A stretch of DNA of 36,569 nucleotides from Acidovorax defluvii (GTDB taxonomy: Bacteria > Pseudomonadota > Gammaproteobacteria > Burkholderiales > Burkholderiaceae_C), in assembly GCA_003268905.1 (NCBI GenBank), contig QLTU01000002.1:1-36569 (forward strand), given 5' to 3'. Below, piece by piece: positions 1 to 8,837 of the stretch. The stretch's first letter is position 1; each line of letters begins with the position of its first letter. Below the pieces are notes generated by a model. The model was given only the letters and a program-made list of their open reading frames with translations, searched no databases and had not been told where the DNA came from. A program made the translations under genes and the position numbers.

Positions 1-277
1 ACTGGCACAGACTCCAGCGTCTTGGCGATCACTGCATCGACGCGCTCATCTTCAATCGTGCGCGGAGCGCCAGGGCGCGGCGCATCCAGCAAACCGTCTG
101 CTGCGTGACCCGCTGGCGCGCTGCCACCACCTTGTTGTCCAGGCCCTCAGCGCACGCGAGCACGATGCGCGCGCGCAGGGCCAAGGCCTGCGCGGTCTTA
201 CGGCGCTTGGTCAACGCAATCAGTTGCTCTCGCTCCGTTGCGCTCAACACCAATGGAGTCTTTGGTCTTGCGCTCAT
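1..277 (-). pseudogene. IS630-family transposase, N-terminal part, frameshifted by internal deletion
   Basis: Translation from the ATG at 277 gives a typical IS630 transposase N-terminus: a basic start, RKTAQALALRARIVLA, then a helix-turn-helix ending VTQQTV near base 92. There the frame breaks. The next familiar block (LDAPRPGAPRTIEDERVDAV) continues in another frame at about 89-1. From memory of intact relatives, roughly 15 codons that normally separate these blocks are missing, with a net frame change (about 43 bases lost). The DDE catalytic part lies beyond the window edge. An upstream ATG at 298 would add only seven residues and is less likely as the start. Confidence 0.65.
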
Positions 278-358
278 GGCCACCTCGTCGTGTAACACCC
301 TACACGAATGATTGCCATCAGGGAAAATAATTCAATGAATTTTTAACTCAGGACACTA
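1..358 (-). mobile_element. Truncated IS630-family element (one end, transposase 5' part)
   Basis: The stretch holds the start of an IS630-type transposase read on the minus strand plus about 80 bases of non-coding end. The outer end appears to lie at the TA dinucleotide at 357-358, next to GGACAC; IS630 elements insert at TA, so this fits the family. The rest of the element lies outside the window. The transposase carries an internal deletion, so this copy is probably dead. The exact terminal inverted repeat cannot be confirmed because the other end is not visible. Confidence 0.6.
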
Positions 359-388
359 GATGCCCGCATCAAGACGGCTTTGCAATAG

Positions 389-1441
389 CTATAACCCTGC
401 CAACAACTTGCGAACGGGCGCAGGAAGACCCAGCGCCGCGATCTGTTCAGCAGTAAACCAGCCTCCCCCATCATCCGGCTTTAACTCAACAGCTTGCCCA
501 ACGACCACGGGGTGCAAATGAAGATCCCGGTGGGTCAGCACATGCAGGAAAGGGGTGCACTCCTCCATGGACTGCACACAAGCAGGTCCTAGCTCATGCA
601 GTAACGCCAAAAAATCCGGGCGCGACGAAAAAACCGGTACGCAATACAGCCCGGCCCAGATCCCAGCCGCAGGACGTCGAGACAACCAAAACCGCCCCAC
701 GGAATCTTTCAGCACCAAGAGCCACCACGATTCCGCACGGCGTTTGAGGTTGCGAGTTCTGACGGGATAGTGCTCAGGGGCTCCCTCGCGGTGCGCAACG
801 CACAAGGTCTGCAAAGGGCATTGGGAGCAGGCTGGATTGCGCGGCATGCACAAGCTTGCCCCCAGATCCATCAGCCCCTGGGTGTAGCGCGGCATGGCAA
901 AGTCGATGCCTACCGAGGGCAACAAAGCTTGCGCGTGCGTCCACAACATCCGCTCGTTGCGGGCCACTGCCAAGTCCGCATCAAACCCCAGAACCCGTGT
1001 CAGCACCCTGCGCACGTTGGCGTCCAGAATGGGCGTGCGTTCTGCAAAACAGAACGCTGCAATCGCTCCAGCTGTCGAGCGCCCGATACCGGGCAGGGTA
1101 GCCAATGTCTGCGCTGTGCGGGGAAAACTTCCGCCATGGTCGCTCACGACGGCTTGGGCACAGCGATGAAGGTTGCGTGCACGGCTGTAGTAGCCAAGCC
1201 CGCTCCATAACGCCATCACGTCATCTGAAGGCGCATGGGCCAAAGCAATCACATCGGGAAACCGCTCTAGAAATCGCGCGTAATAACCCAGCACCGTGCT
1301 GACCTGTGTCTGTTGCAGCATGATTTCAGACAACCAGACCCGATACGGATCCCGCGTCTGCTGCCAAGGCAGGTGATGGCGCCCATGGATTTCTTGCCAG
1401 CGAACCACGCGCGTGGCGACATCCGCTTCCGAAAGAATCAT
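389..1441 (-). CDS. mutY: A/G-specific adenine DNA glycosylase MutY
   Basis: MutY removes adenine mispaired with 8-oxoguanine, preventing G:C to T:A changes. The 350-residue product has the full architecture. The helix-hairpin-helix core includes LSEIMLQQTQ with the catalytic Glu at 39. LPGIGRSTAGA (116-126) is the HhH hairpin, followed by the catalytic Asp at 140 (ILDANVRR). A [4Fe-4S] cluster is formed by Cys198, Cys205, Cys208 and Cys214. A C-terminal NUDIX-like domain from about 230 recognises 8-oxoG. Its ATG overlaps the stop of the upstream GTPase gene in an ATGA arrangement, so the two are probably translationally coupled. Length is normal for the family. Confidence 0.95.
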   Translation of the reverse strand: MILSEADVATRVVRWQEIHGRHHLPWQQTRDPYRVWLSEIMLQQTQVSTVLGYYARFLERFPDVIALAHAPSDDVMALWSGLGYYSRARNLHRCAQAVVSDHGGSFPRTAQTLATLPGIGRSTAGAIAAFCFAERTPILDANVRRVLTRVLGFDADLAVARNERMLWTHAQALLPSVGIDFAMPRYTQGLMDLGASLCMPRNPACSQCPLQTLCVAHREGAPEHYPVRTRNLKRRAESWWLLVLKDSVGRFWLSRRPAAGIWAGLYCVPVFSSRPDFLALLHELGPACVQSMEECTPFLHVLTHRDLHLHPVVVGQAVELKPDDGGGWFTAEQIAALGLPAPVRKLLAGL

Positions 1442-3399
1442 GCAGGCGTAAGCCCGGTTTTTTCTGCAGCTTCCGCCAGAACAGGCAATGCTATCAACTG
1501 GGCAGTCAGTTCCGCCAATCGTCGTTCCAACTGAACAAGCTCTTCTTCACCCGCCTCGATCTCGGAGATTCGCTCCACCAAGCCAGTGGCAGCATGTTGA
1601 ATGCGGTCGACGGCTTCAATCCGCCGGGCAAAACTGCGGCGGCGTTCCCGCAACTGAGCATCCAGTTGCGCCGTTGCAGACTTGCTCCACAGCTCCAGGT
1701 CATTCGCCGCCGACTCGTACACAGTGCGCAAGCGCATGGCCAGCGCACGAACCAGCCGCTCGGCGAACTCCGGTTGCACCAGCTTCAGGGCATTGCCGAC
1801 ACCGAGATACTGCAGATGGCTTTGTTCAATTTGTGACAGCTCTTGGGCGAAGTGTTCAAGTTGCGGCGGGGGCGGCACCTGAAGGGAGAAACCAAACTCC
1901 GAATTCAGCTGACGAAAGGTGCCACCCAGCATCGCCTGGATTTCAATACCAGAGGCCTGCGCCTTGTCCAGTGTGCCCCTTAGCTTGTCGAAGGTCTTAG
2001 CATAGGTTTTGCGCACGCCCAGCTTCAAGCCCCTTTGCTGGAGCATCTGCGCCAACTCGGTCAACTCCATCTTGAGCGACTTCGCACCCAGCTGATGAAA
2101 AACGTCTCGCAGCAACTTGAGATGCACCGCGCGAATCGCCTGAATCTTGGCAGTGCTCAAATCGAACTCACGCTGCTCCTGTTCCACGCGGTGCCGCATT
2201 GACTCGATCACCGAAGCGTTTTTGCCGCGAAGACTCCGCAACTCCGCCATCTGGTCGTCAAGATCTCTTCGTCGAATATTGATGACACGCGAAGTTTCTG
2301 CACGCAGACTCCCCACCCCCGTTGCCACGGCAGCCCGCAAGATAGCCTGGCGACGGCCCATGATTCCCTTGGCCAGCGCCTCTTCCAACACGGGCAGGCC
2401 ACTGGATTCGAGCAACAGGTCGTCGCATGTAATTTTTGCAACCAGGCCCTTTTGCGCAGATACAGGCACCACCTGCTGCAACGGCACGCCCAGCATGTCC
2501 GCGGAGGTCATGCATTGCCGGTTCATCTGCGCGAGGATTTCATCCGGCGAATTGAGGGTGTCCCACAGGGTGTCAATCTTGTTCAGCACAACCAGGCGTG
2601 CATCGAGGCTGTCCACAGAGGTTGCCAGGTGTTCTCGCCAAATGGACAAATCCGAACGGGTAACTCCCGTGTCCGCACTCAGAATGAAAACCACTGCATG
2701 CGCCTGCGGAATGAGATTGACCGTCAACTCGGGCTCGGCGCCCACCGCATTCAATCCAGGGGTGTCCAAAATCACCAGGCCCTGCTTGAGCAAGGGATGG
2801 GGAATATTAATGATGGCGTGGCGCCACATGGGTACTTCGACCAAGCCCTCGGAATCAGGAACCGGATTTTCGTCCGCCAACTCATCGTGCCAGAACCCCA
2901 GCGCCCGGGCGTTGTCCAGCGTGACCTTCCGAACCTCCGCAACCTTCTCAAGTGCTTTGGCGATTTGATCGGCGTTGTTGACATCCAGGGGGATTTCGAT
3001 CCAGCGCTCGGGCTTCACGCGCCATTCAGCAAGACCTTGCAGTTGCAACCGGGTTTCGATCGGAAGCAGCCGAAGACTGGGCGCCAGCGAGGCGTCGTAG
3101 CCCAACTCCGTTGGGCACATCGTTGTGCGGCCAGCACTGGCAGGCATGATGCGACGGCCATAGTCAGCAAAGAAAATGGCATTGATCAGTTCTGACTTCC
3201 CCCGCGAAAACTCCGCGACGAAAGCCACCATCACCTTGTCACTGCGGACCTGGGCTTCGAGGCGATTCAGCCGCTCCTGAACTGCAGCGTCCATGAGTTC
3301 GTGGTCAGACATCCACTCGGACAGACGGTGAATCTGGTGGGCGAACTCACGCCGCCAAACGCCGTGCTGGTCGAACTGCTCGTTGAATGATGGTCCCAC
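1438..3399 (-). CDS. Dynamin-family GTPase
   Basis: A 653-residue large GTPase with an N-terminal dynamin-like G domain. The P-loop is AEFSRGKSE (62-70; the first Gly of the classical motif is Ala). A switch Thr lies in GRTTMCPTE (90-98). DTPG is at 212-215 and NKID at 273-276. The remainder is mostly helical and charged, as in bacterial dynamin-like proteins, which act on membranes; the substrate here is unknown. The start is GTG at 3397-3399, with GGGAG about five bases upstream; the next in-frame Met (residue 30) has no such site. It lies between mutM (105-base gap) and mutY (4-base overlap), all co-directional. No transmembrane helix is obvious. Confidence 0.85.
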   Translation of the reverse strand: MGPSFNEQFDQHGVWRREFAHQIHRLSEWMSDHELMDAAVQERLNRLEAQVRSDKVMVAFVAEFSRGKSELINAIFFADYGRRIMPASAGRTTMCPTELGYDASLAPSLRLLPIETRLQLQGLAEWRVKPERWIEIPLDVNNADQIAKALEKVAEVRKVTLDNARALGFWHDELADENPVPDSEGLVEVPMWRHAIINIPHPLLKQGLVILDTPGLNAVGAEPELTVNLIPQAHAVVFILSADTGVTRSDLSIWREHLATSVDSLDARLVVLNKIDTLWDTLNSPDEILAQMNRQCMTSADMLGVPLQQVVPVSAQKGLVAKITCDDLLLESSGLPVLEEALAKGIMGRRQAILRAAVATGVGSLRAETSRVINIRRRDLDDQMAELRSLRGKNASVIESMRHRVEQEQREFDLSTAKIQAIRAVHLKLLRDVFHQLGAKSLKMELTELAQMLQQRGLKLGVRKTYAKTFDKLRGTLDKAQASGIEIQAMLGGTFRQLNSEFGFSLQVPPPPQLEHFAQELSQIEQSHLQYLGVGNALKLVQPEFAERLVRALAMRLRTVYESAANDLELWSKSATAQLDAQLRERRRSFARRIEAVDRIQHAATGLVERISEIEAGEEELVQLERRLAELTAQLIALPVLAEAAEKTGLTPA

Positions 3400-3445
3400 T
3401 TTGCTCCCGGAATGCGATGAACGGTCTACATGAAGACATGCTCAA

Positions 3446-3451
3446 AATATA
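3446..3451 (-). promoter_or_regulatory. Candidate extended -10 promoter for GTPase-mutY
   Basis: On the minus strand the mutM-GTPase gap contains TGC followed by TATATT, an extended -10 shape, about 47 bases before the GTG start. No good -35 was found. It suggests the GTPase and mutY can be transcribed apart from mutM. Confidence 0.35.
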
Positions 3452-3504
3452 GCATTGACCGCCCCTTGGGAGCGATATCCATGCCGATGGCCATCCGCGC
3501 CACG

Positions 3505-4320
3505 TCATGCGCGTTGGCATCGGGGACAAAAATAGCTGCTGCGTTGACCCTGACGAACCAATTTGATGGCCGTGCCGCAGTGATGGCACGGGGCACCGAC
3601 ACGCCCGTAGACATTGGCCTCATGCTGGAAATGCCCATCCTTTCCGTCGGCGCTGGAAAAGTCCTTCAATGTGCTGCCGCCCAATTCCACTGCACGCTCA
3701 AGCACCGTCGTGATCGCTGAATAAAGTCTGCGCACTCTCAAGGGACCGATGCGATGCGCTGCAACGGTGGGTCGAATGCCTGCAAGAAACAGCACCTCAC
3801 AAGCGTAGATATTGCCTACCCCCACGACCAGACGCCCCGCCAGCAGCACCTGCTTGATGGGCGCGCGACTCGCCTTGAGCCCCGCTTCGAAGGCAGGATA
3901 GGTAAAGTCCTCGGACAGCGGCTCTACTCCCAGCCCGCCCAGCAGCTTTTGCGCCACGGCATCCTGCTCGCTGGCCGCATAGACCACGGCGCCGAAACGC
4001 CTGGGATCATGCAGACGCAATGTTCCTTCTGACGTGAGGATGTCGAAATGATCATGCCCACCCGGTGGGGGCAGATCACGACTGAAACGCAGGCTGCCCG
4101 ACATTCCAAGATGCAGCAACAGAAGGCCCGAGTCCAGATCGAGCAGCAAATACTTGCCCCGGCGGCGCAGCGCGACCACCTTTTTGCCAACCAGCGATTG
4201 TGGGTCACACCCCAAAGGCCACCGCAATGGTTTACCCACACATACCGACTCGATCCTGGCCCCAGCAATAGCCTGCGCAAAGCTGCGACGGGTGACTTCC
4301 ACTTCGGGCAACTCAGGCAT
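3505..4320 (-). CDS. mutM: Formamidopyrimidine-DNA glycosylase MutM (Fpg)
   Basis: MutM excises 8-oxoguanine and formamidopyrimidines from DNA, with associated AP-lyase activity. The 271-residue product begins [10 protein letters not shown], giving the catalytic Pro2 and Glu3. The beta-hairpin lysine is Lys56 in [19 protein letters not shown] block precedes the helix-two-turn-helix. The C-terminal zinc finger is CHHC ... CPRC, with the conserved GQRSSYF stretch between. All key residues are present. It heads the minus-strand group mutM-GTPase-mutY. AAAGG lies upstream of the ATG at a usable distance. The gene diverges from the TPR gene across a very short gap. Confidence 0.96.
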   Translation of the reverse strand: MPELPEVEVTRRSFAQAIAGARIESVCVGKPLRWPLGCDPQSLVGKKVVALRRRGKYLLLDLDSGLLLLHLGMSGSLRFSRDLPPPGGHDHFDILTSEGTLRLHDPRRFGAVVYAASEQDAVAQKLLGGLGVEPLSEDFTYPAFEAGLKASRAPIKQVLLAGRLVVGVGNIYACEVLFLAGIRPTVAAHRIGPLRVRRLYSAITTVLERAVELGGSTLKDFSSADGKDGHFQHEANVYGRVGAPCHHCGTAIKLVRQGQRSSYFCPRCQRA

Positions 4321-4330
4321 GCAATAGCCT

Positions 4331-4361
4331 TTGAAACAGGTTTGGGAGCATGGATTATTAT
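4331..4361 (+). promoter_or_regulatory. Candidate promoter of the TPR-lolB-ispE run
   Basis: TTGAAA at 4331-4336 is followed after 17-19 bases by ATTATT/TATTAT (4354-4361). If used, transcription would begin near the ATG at 4368, which supports that codon over the ATG at 4350 and would leave almost no leader. No ribosome binding site stands before 4368. The match is modest. Confidence 0.35.
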
Positions 4362-4367
4362 GGCCCG

Positions 4368-6134
4368 ATGGTGCAATCTCATCGCTTTCGAACAGCCCTT
4401 CTCACTGCCGCTCTGGCGGCAACAGCAACTACGGGATGGACACAGTCCGGCGATGAGAAACGCCCCGACACCTCAGAAGCCACAACGCTACCAACGCCCA
4501 GCGCGCAGTTGGATGCAGAACTTTTCTATGAGATATTTTTGGGCGAGCTGACCACACAGTCAGGAGACCCAGGCGCAGGCTATGCACTGATGTTGGAAGC
4601 GGCGCGGCGCAGTGGAGAAAGCGCGTTGTACCGACGTGCCGCAGACATTGCCTTGCAGGCCCGATCAGGTGACTACGCCCTGGCAGCAGCACGTGCGTGG
4701 AAAGAGGCGCAACCCCAATCGCGGGAAGCCAACCGCTACACATTGCAGATACTGATTGCACTCAATCGAATAGGCGAGACCGCGGACCTGCTGCGCCAGG
4801 AGTTGACTCAGATGCCGACTGCAGCCAAAGCTGCGGCCCTGTCGGCCCTTCCTCAGGTGTATGGCCGTGCCAGCAACAAGCAATTGGCCGCCAATGTGGT
4901 AGAGCAAGCGCTAATCGATGAACTGCGCCATCCCGCCACAGGCCCCGCTGCGTGGACCGCATTGGGGCGCATGCGCCTGGCGGCTGGGGATAAGGCTGGA
5001 GCGCTTGAGGCGGCTCGTCGGGCCTTGGCACTGGACGGCTCGAGCGAAGTGGCCTTGCCATTGGCCCTTGAATTGATGCAGGAGGACGTTACGGAAGCGG
5101 AATCGCTGGTGACAACCCGCCTTGCCAATCAGCCCGATCCCGAATTGCGCACGGCATATGCCCGCGTCCTGCTGAGCCAGCAGCGTTACCCCGCTGCGCG
5201 CCAGCAGCTGGAGATCGTGACACGCGACAAGCCGGATCTGAGGGAAGCGTGGCTTGCTCTTGCGACACTGCAATTCCAGGATAGCCGCCTGCCCGATGCT
5301 GAAAAATCACTGCAGCGCTACATCGAACTGACAAATGCGATCACGGCAGATCCCGACATACAGCAGCGCGGTCTGACTCAGGCCTATCTTCTTTATGCGC
5401 AGCTTGCTGAAAAGAAAAAAGACTATGCAGCAGCCGAATCCTGGCTCGGACGCATAGACAAGTCGGAAGAATTGCTCAGCGCACAGCGGCGTCGTGCGTC
5501 CATACTCGCCCAACAGGGAAAGATATCGCAAGCACGTGCCCTGCTTCGCGGTCTGCCCGGCAATACCTCAGAGCAGATCCGCTTGAAACTGCAGGCTGAG
5601 GTGCAGTTGTTGCAGGAGATGCGTTTATACAAAGACGCCCTGGCCGTTCAGACCGAACTGGTGGACCTGGACCCGCAAGACAACGAACTGATTTACGACC
5701 AGGCCATGCTGGCCGAAAAGTCGGGTGATCTGGGCATGATGGAGCAGCTGCTGCGGCAGCTGATAGCACGGCAGCCCGACTACCACCACGCCTACAACGC
5801 CTTGGGATACTCGCTGGCTGAACGTGGCCTGCGCCTGGAGGAGGCCAAAGGGTTGATCGCCAAGGCGCTGGAATATGCTCCTGGCGACCCCTTCATTACG
5901 GACAGCCTTGGTTGGGTCGAATTCCGCCTCGGCAACAACGCGCAGGCATTGCAACTCCTATCAGCCGCCTTCGAGAAGCGGCCCGACGCGGAAATTGCCG
6001 CACACCTCGGTGAAGTCCTCTGGAGCACCGGAGACCGCACACGCGCCTTGAGCATCTGGCGCGAGGGGCTGCGCCTGAATCCAGACAACGAAACGCTCAA
6101 AGGCACACTGAAAAGGCTGGGGGCCAGGCCCTGA
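4368..6134 (+). CDS. Tetratricopeptide-repeat protein, exported
   Basis: A 588-residue protein whose N-terminus ([20 protein letters not shown]) looks like a signal peptide, followed by a low-complexity linker and then TPR units to the end. Recognisable repeats include [15 protein letters not shown] near the middle and [18 protein letters not shown] and [18 protein letters not shown] toward the C-terminus. TPR arrays bind proteins; the partner is unknown. A start at 4350 would prefix MDYYGP and spoil the signal peptide, and GGGAG lies only one base before it, so 4368 is preferred. The stop overlaps the lolB ATG by one base (TGATG), so coupling with LolB is likely. Function in envelope biogenesis is inferred from context only. 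Confidence 0.8.
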   Translation: MVQSHRFRTALLTAALAATATTGWTQSGDEKRPDTSEATTLPTPSAQLDAELFYEIFLGELTTQSGDPGAGYALMLEAARRSGESALYRRAADIALQARSGDYALAAARAWKEAQPQSREANRYTLQILIALNRIGETADLLRQELTQMPTAAKAAALSALPQVYGRASNKQLAANVVEQALIDELRHPATGPAAWTALGRMRLAAGDKAGALEAARRALALDGSSEVALPLALELMQEDVTEAESLVTTRLANQPDPELRTAYARVLLSQQRYPAARQQLEIVTRDKPDLREAWLALATLQFQDSRLPDAEKSLQRYIELTNAITADPDIQQRGLTQAYLLYAQLAEKKKDYAAAESWLGRIDKSEELLSAQRRRASILAQQGKISQARALLRGLPGNTSEQIRLKLQAEVQLLQEMRLYKDALAVQTELVDLDPQDNELIYDQAMLAEKSGDLGMMEQLLRQLIARQPDYHHAYNALGYSLAERGLRLEEAKGLIAKALEYAPGDPFITDSLGWVEFRLGNNAQALQLLSAAFEKRPDAEIAAHLGEVLWSTGDRTRALSIWREGLRLNPDNETLKGTLKRLGARP

Positions 6135-6670
6135 TGTTGCGCGCCATTTTTCCGGGCCAGCAACCCCAAGGCCCCTCCCGGACGCTGCCCTACGGGGTAG
6201 CTTGCCTGCTGGCGTTTTTTGTTCTGTTGCTGGCCGGCTGTGCGCAGCCTCAACTGCGGCCTGCACATTCACACGACACGCTATGGGCAGGTCGCCTTGC
6301 GTTGCAGGTGGAAGATCAGGCGTCACAGTCCTTTTCAGCGTCGTTCGAACTCTCAGGGTCGGCACAACAAGGCCAATTCGTCTTGCTCAATCCTCTGGGC
6401 AACACCATCGCACGAATCCAGTGGAATGCCGGCCACGCAGAGATTACTACGGGCCAGGACACCCGGAAGTCTGAGTCACTGGAGGCCTTGCTGCAGGATG
6501 TCCTGGGAACCGGTATTCCCGTCGCAGCACTGTTCAGCTGGCTAGAAGGCACCCAGGTTGAAGCCGTTGGCTGGCATGTCGATTTATCGGCCATTGCATC
6601 TGGGCGACTGGTCGCACAGCGCCATACACCTGCGCCGCAAGCCACCCTGCGAATTGTTCTGACCCGCTGA
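6134..6670 (+). CDS. lolB: Outer-membrane lipoprotein insertion protein LolB
   Basis: LolB accepts lipoproteins from the periplasmic carrier LolA and inserts them into the outer membrane. The 178-residue product has a lipoprotein signal peptide with lipobox LLAGC (Cys36 lipidated). The mature domain shows family blocks LWAGRLALQV, SFSASFELSGSAQQGQ, LLNPLGNTIA and PVAALFSWLEG. The N-terminal segment before the hydrophobic core is rather long (about 20 residues). The start codon overlaps the TPR stop. ispE follows nine bases downstream, the same lolB-ispE-tRNA-prs order known from other Proteobacteria. Confidence 0.9.
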   Translation: MLRAIFPGQQPQGPSRTLPYGVACLLAFFVLLLAGCAQPQLRPAHSHDTLWAGRLALQVEDQASQSFSASFELSGSAQQGQFVLLNPLGNTIARIQWNAGHAEITTGQDTRKSESLEALLQDVLGTGIPVAALFSWLEGTQVEAVGWHVDLSAIASGRLVAQRHTPAPQATLRIVLTR

Positions 6671-6679
6671 CACCGTTTC

Positions 6680-7543
6680 ATGCAAAACCTGTACGACGTG
6701 CCGGCACCGGCCAAGCTCAATCTTTTCTTGCACATCACTGGCCGCCGACCCGATGGCTACCACCTGATGCAGTCTGTCTTCATGCTGATCGACTGGTGCG
6801 ATTCGCTGCATTTCGAACTGCGCCACGATGGCCGCATCACCCGCGAAGACCTGGGACCCACACTGCCCGCTCTCGACCTCACGCTGCGCGCGGCGCAGGC
6901 CCTGCAAAAGGCCACCGGCTGCGGACTGGGAGCTCACATTGGCGTGCTGAAAAAGATTCCTGCCCAGGCAGGCATGGGTGGCGGCTCGTCCGACGCGGCC
7001 ACAACGCTGCTGGCGCTCAATCGCCTGTGGAAGCTGAACCTGCCCCGCCCCGCGCTGGAAGCCATCGGGCTGACACTGGGCGCCGACGTGCCGTTTTTTT
7101 TGCGCGGCCACAACGCCTGGGTGGAGGGAATTGGTGAGATAATCACGCCGCTTGAGAATGCACATCAGCTACCGCGAGCGAGCTTTGCAGTAGTGAAACC
7201 CGAGGCGGGTCTGGATACGAAATCAATTTTTTCTGCTCCAGATCTGAAGCGTGATTCAGATCGTGCTACAATCTTAGGCTTTGCTGCAGCACACTACAAT
7301 TTCGGTTGTAATGACTTGCAACCAGTTGCCCAGGCCTTATGCCCCGAAGTGACGCAGGCCCTTCAGTGGCTTGAATCGCACGGTTTGCAAGGTCGAATGA
7401 CCGGTTCGGGTAGTGCAGTGTTTGCGCAAATCTCGCATGCCGTTGATCTTCAAAACGCCCCCGGCGATTGGCAGGTCGAAACATGTGAGAATCTGATGAT
7501 TCATCCTCTGGCAGGATGGGCAGCAGACAAGAATTTCGGTTGA
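6680..7543 (+). CDS. ispE: 4-diphosphocytidyl-2-C-methyl-D-erythritol kinase IspE
   Basis: IspE phosphorylates CDP-methylerythritol in the non-mevalonate isoprenoid pathway. The 287-residue product is a GHMP kinase. PAPAKLNLFLHI is at 8-19, with the conserved Lys12. RRPDGYH is at 22-28. The glycine-rich ATP loop PAQAGMGGGSSDAA is at 94-107, and GADVPFF carries the catalytic Asp136. GC falls from about 70% to about 45% across bases 7141-7320 with no break in the frame. A candidate promoter for the tRNA and prs lies in that stretch. Confidence 0.96.
   Translation: MQNLYDVPAPAKLNLFLHITGRRPDGYHLMQSVFMLIDWCDSLHFELRHDGRITREDLGPTLPALDLTLRAAQALQKATGCGLGAHIGVLKKIPAQAGMGGGSSDAATTLLALNRLWKLNLPRPALEAIGLTLGADVPFFLRGHNAWVEGIGEIITPLENAHQLPRASFAVVKPEAGLDTKSIFSAPDLKRDSDRATILGFAAAHYNFGCNDLQPVAQALCPEVTQALQWLESHGLQGRMTGSGSAVFAQISHAVDLQNAPGDWQVETCENLMIHPLAGWAADKNFG
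7244..7272 (+). promoter_or_regulatory. Candidate internal promoter within ispE for tRNA-Gln/prs
   Basis: TACAAT (7267-7272) is preceded at 17 bases by CTGAAG, inside the AT-richer part of ispE. It could drive the tRNA and prs independently of the upstream genes. The -35 is weak, so this is only a candidate. Confidence 0.3.
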
Positions 7544-7566
7544 TTGTTTTTGCAATCAACCCGTGT

Positions 7567-7643
7567 AGGGGAGTCGCCAAGCTGGTTAAGGCACCGGATT
7601 TTGATTCCGGCATGCAAAGGTTCGAATCCTTTCTCCCCTGCCA
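7567..7643 (+). tRNA. tRNA-Gln (anticodon TTG)
   Basis: A 77-base cloverleaf with encoded CCA. The acceptor AGGGGAG (7567-7573) pairs fully with CTCCCCT (7633-7639), then discriminator G and CCA (7641-7643). The anticodon stem CCGGA/TCCGG encloses the loop TTTTGAT, giving anticodon TTG. The T arm is AAAGG-TTCGAAT-CCTTT. It lies 23 bases after ispE and 47 before prs, and is probably processed from a common transcript. A long open frame running through it into prs is not a true extension of prs. Confidence 0.97.
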
Positions 7644-7690
7644 AATTTCTTTTCGCGTACGGGCTTTTTTTTCAGACTGCTGGGACGCTC

Positions 7691-8665
7691 ATGCAAGCCA
7701 ACCAACCCGACTTCATGGTTTTCACCGGCAATGCCAACCCTGGCATGGCAGCTGAAATTGCCCAACACCTTGGCACCACCTTGGGTGCTGCCGATGTGGG
7801 CCGCTTCTCCGACGGGGAAGTCACCGTCGAAATCAAACAAAACGTGCGAGCCCGTGACGTTTTCGTGGTGCAGTCTACCTGCGCACCCACCAACGAAAAC
7901 CTCATGGAACTGCTGATCATGGTGGACGCGCTCAAGCGTGCTTCAGCCGAACGCATCAGCGCCGTGATTCCCTATTTTGGCTACGCCCGCCAGGATCGCC
8001 GCCCCCGCTCCAGCCGGGTTCCGATCTCCGCCAAGGTGGTGGCCAACATGTTGCAGGCGGTGGGCGTGGCCCGCGTGCTGACCATGGATCTGCACGCCGA
8101 CCAGATCCAGGGGTTCTTTGACATCCCGGTAGACAACATCTATGCGTCGCCTGTTCTGCTGGGCGATCTGCGCCAGAAGAATTACGAAGACCTGATCGTC
8201 GTGTCGCCTGACGTCGGCGGCGTGGTTCGCGCCCGGGCCCTGGCCAAGCAGCTCGGCTGTGATCTGGCCATCATCGACAAGCGCCGTCCCAAGGCCAATG
8301 TGTCCGAGGTGATGCACGTGATCGGTGAAATCGATGGCCGCAACTGCGTGATCATGGACGACATGATCGACACCGCCGGCACGCTGGTGAAGGCTGCCGA
8401 AGTGCTCAAGGAGCGCGGTGCCAAGAAGGTGTACGCCTACTGCACCCACCCCATTTTTTCTGGCCCCGCCATTGAACGCATCGCCCAGGGCTCGGCCCTC
8501 GACGAAGTGGTGGTGACCAACACCATCCCTTTGAGCGACAACGCCAAAGGTTGCGCAAAAATCCGCCAGCTCTCCGTGGCTCCGCTGATCGCCGAAACGA
8601 TCCAGCGCATTGCCAAGGGAGAGTCGGTGATGAGTTTGTTCTCGGACCAAGAGAATCTTTTCTGA
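7691..8665 (+). CDS. prs: Ribose-phosphate pyrophosphokinase (PRPP synthase)
   Basis: Prs makes phosphoribosyl pyrophosphate from ribose 5-phosphate and ATP, feeding nucleotide, His, Trp and NAD synthesis. The 324-residue product is full length. It shows GRFSDGEV near 38-44, the ATP-contact segment [10 protein letters not shown] (95-104), [11 protein letters not shown] (133-143), the flexible-loop DKRRPK (196-201) and the PRPP-binding loop [11 protein letters not shown] (221-231). The ATG at 7691 gives the normal class I N-terminus; the frame upstream runs through the tRNA and is not coding. It is co-directional with ispE and the tRNA. Confidence 0.97.
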   Translation: MQANQPDFMVFTGNANPGMAAEIAQHLGTTLGAADVGRFSDGEVTVEIKQNVRARDVFVVQSTCAPTNENLMELLIMVDALKRASAERISAVIPYFGYARQDRRPRSSRVPISAKVVANMLQAVGVARVLTMDLHADQIQGFFDIPVDNIYASPVLLGDLRQKNYEDLIVVSPDVGGVVRARALAKQLGCDLAIIDKRRPKANVSEVMHVIGEIDGRNCVIMDDMIDTAGTLVKAAEVLKERGAKKVYAYCTHPIFSGPAIERIAQGSALDEVVVTNTIPLSDNAKGCAKIRQLSVAPLIAETIQRIAKGESVMSLFSDQENLF

Positions 8666-8711
8666 GCGCCGGTCGCGCCTGTGTGGCGTGGCTTTGCTGA
8701 GTCAGATGCTT

Positions 8712-8735
8712 GCAGGCCTCCTTCGGGAGGCTTGC
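8712..8735 (+). other. Stable UUCG hairpin downstream of prs
   Basis: A ten-pair stem (GCAGGCCTCC against GGAGGCTTGC, one G-U pair) is closed by a TTCG tetraloop. No T run follows, so it is not a textbook terminator. It may protect the 3' end of the prs message. Confidence 0.5.
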
Positions 8736-8755
8736 CTGTTCGGGAGCATTGTTGT

Positions 8756-8791
8756 GGGCTTGCCGCTATCTGGGCGCAACAAGCCTTTTTT
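8756..8791 (+). terminator. Possible rho-independent terminator between prs and rplY
   Basis: GGGCTTG/GGCTTG (8756-8762) pairs with CAAGCC (8780-8785) across a long loop, followed directly by six T (8786-8791). The stem is short and the loop is 17 bases, so strength is uncertain. It lies in the rplY leader and could act as terminator or leader structure. Confidence 0.45.
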
Positions 8792-8826
8792 AAACAGGGA
8801 ATGACTGGTCGCGGTCGTCCCTTTTC

Positions 8827-8831
8827 AGGAG
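8827..8831 (+). promoter_or_regulatory. Ribosome binding site of rplY
   Basis: AGGAG six bases before the ATG at 8838, the clearest Shine-Dalgarno in the plus-strand run, fixing the rplY start. Confidence 0.8.
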
Positions 8832-8837
8832 CTAATT

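Noticed and set aside
3426..3638. 70-codon minus-strand frame across the mutM 3' end and gap
   Set aside because: Mostly overlaps the MutM zinc finger in another frame; no support for a separate gene.
7544..7690. Upstream extension of the prs frame through tRNA-Gln
   Set aside because: The tRNA is certain, and Prs proteins start at the residue encoded at 7691.
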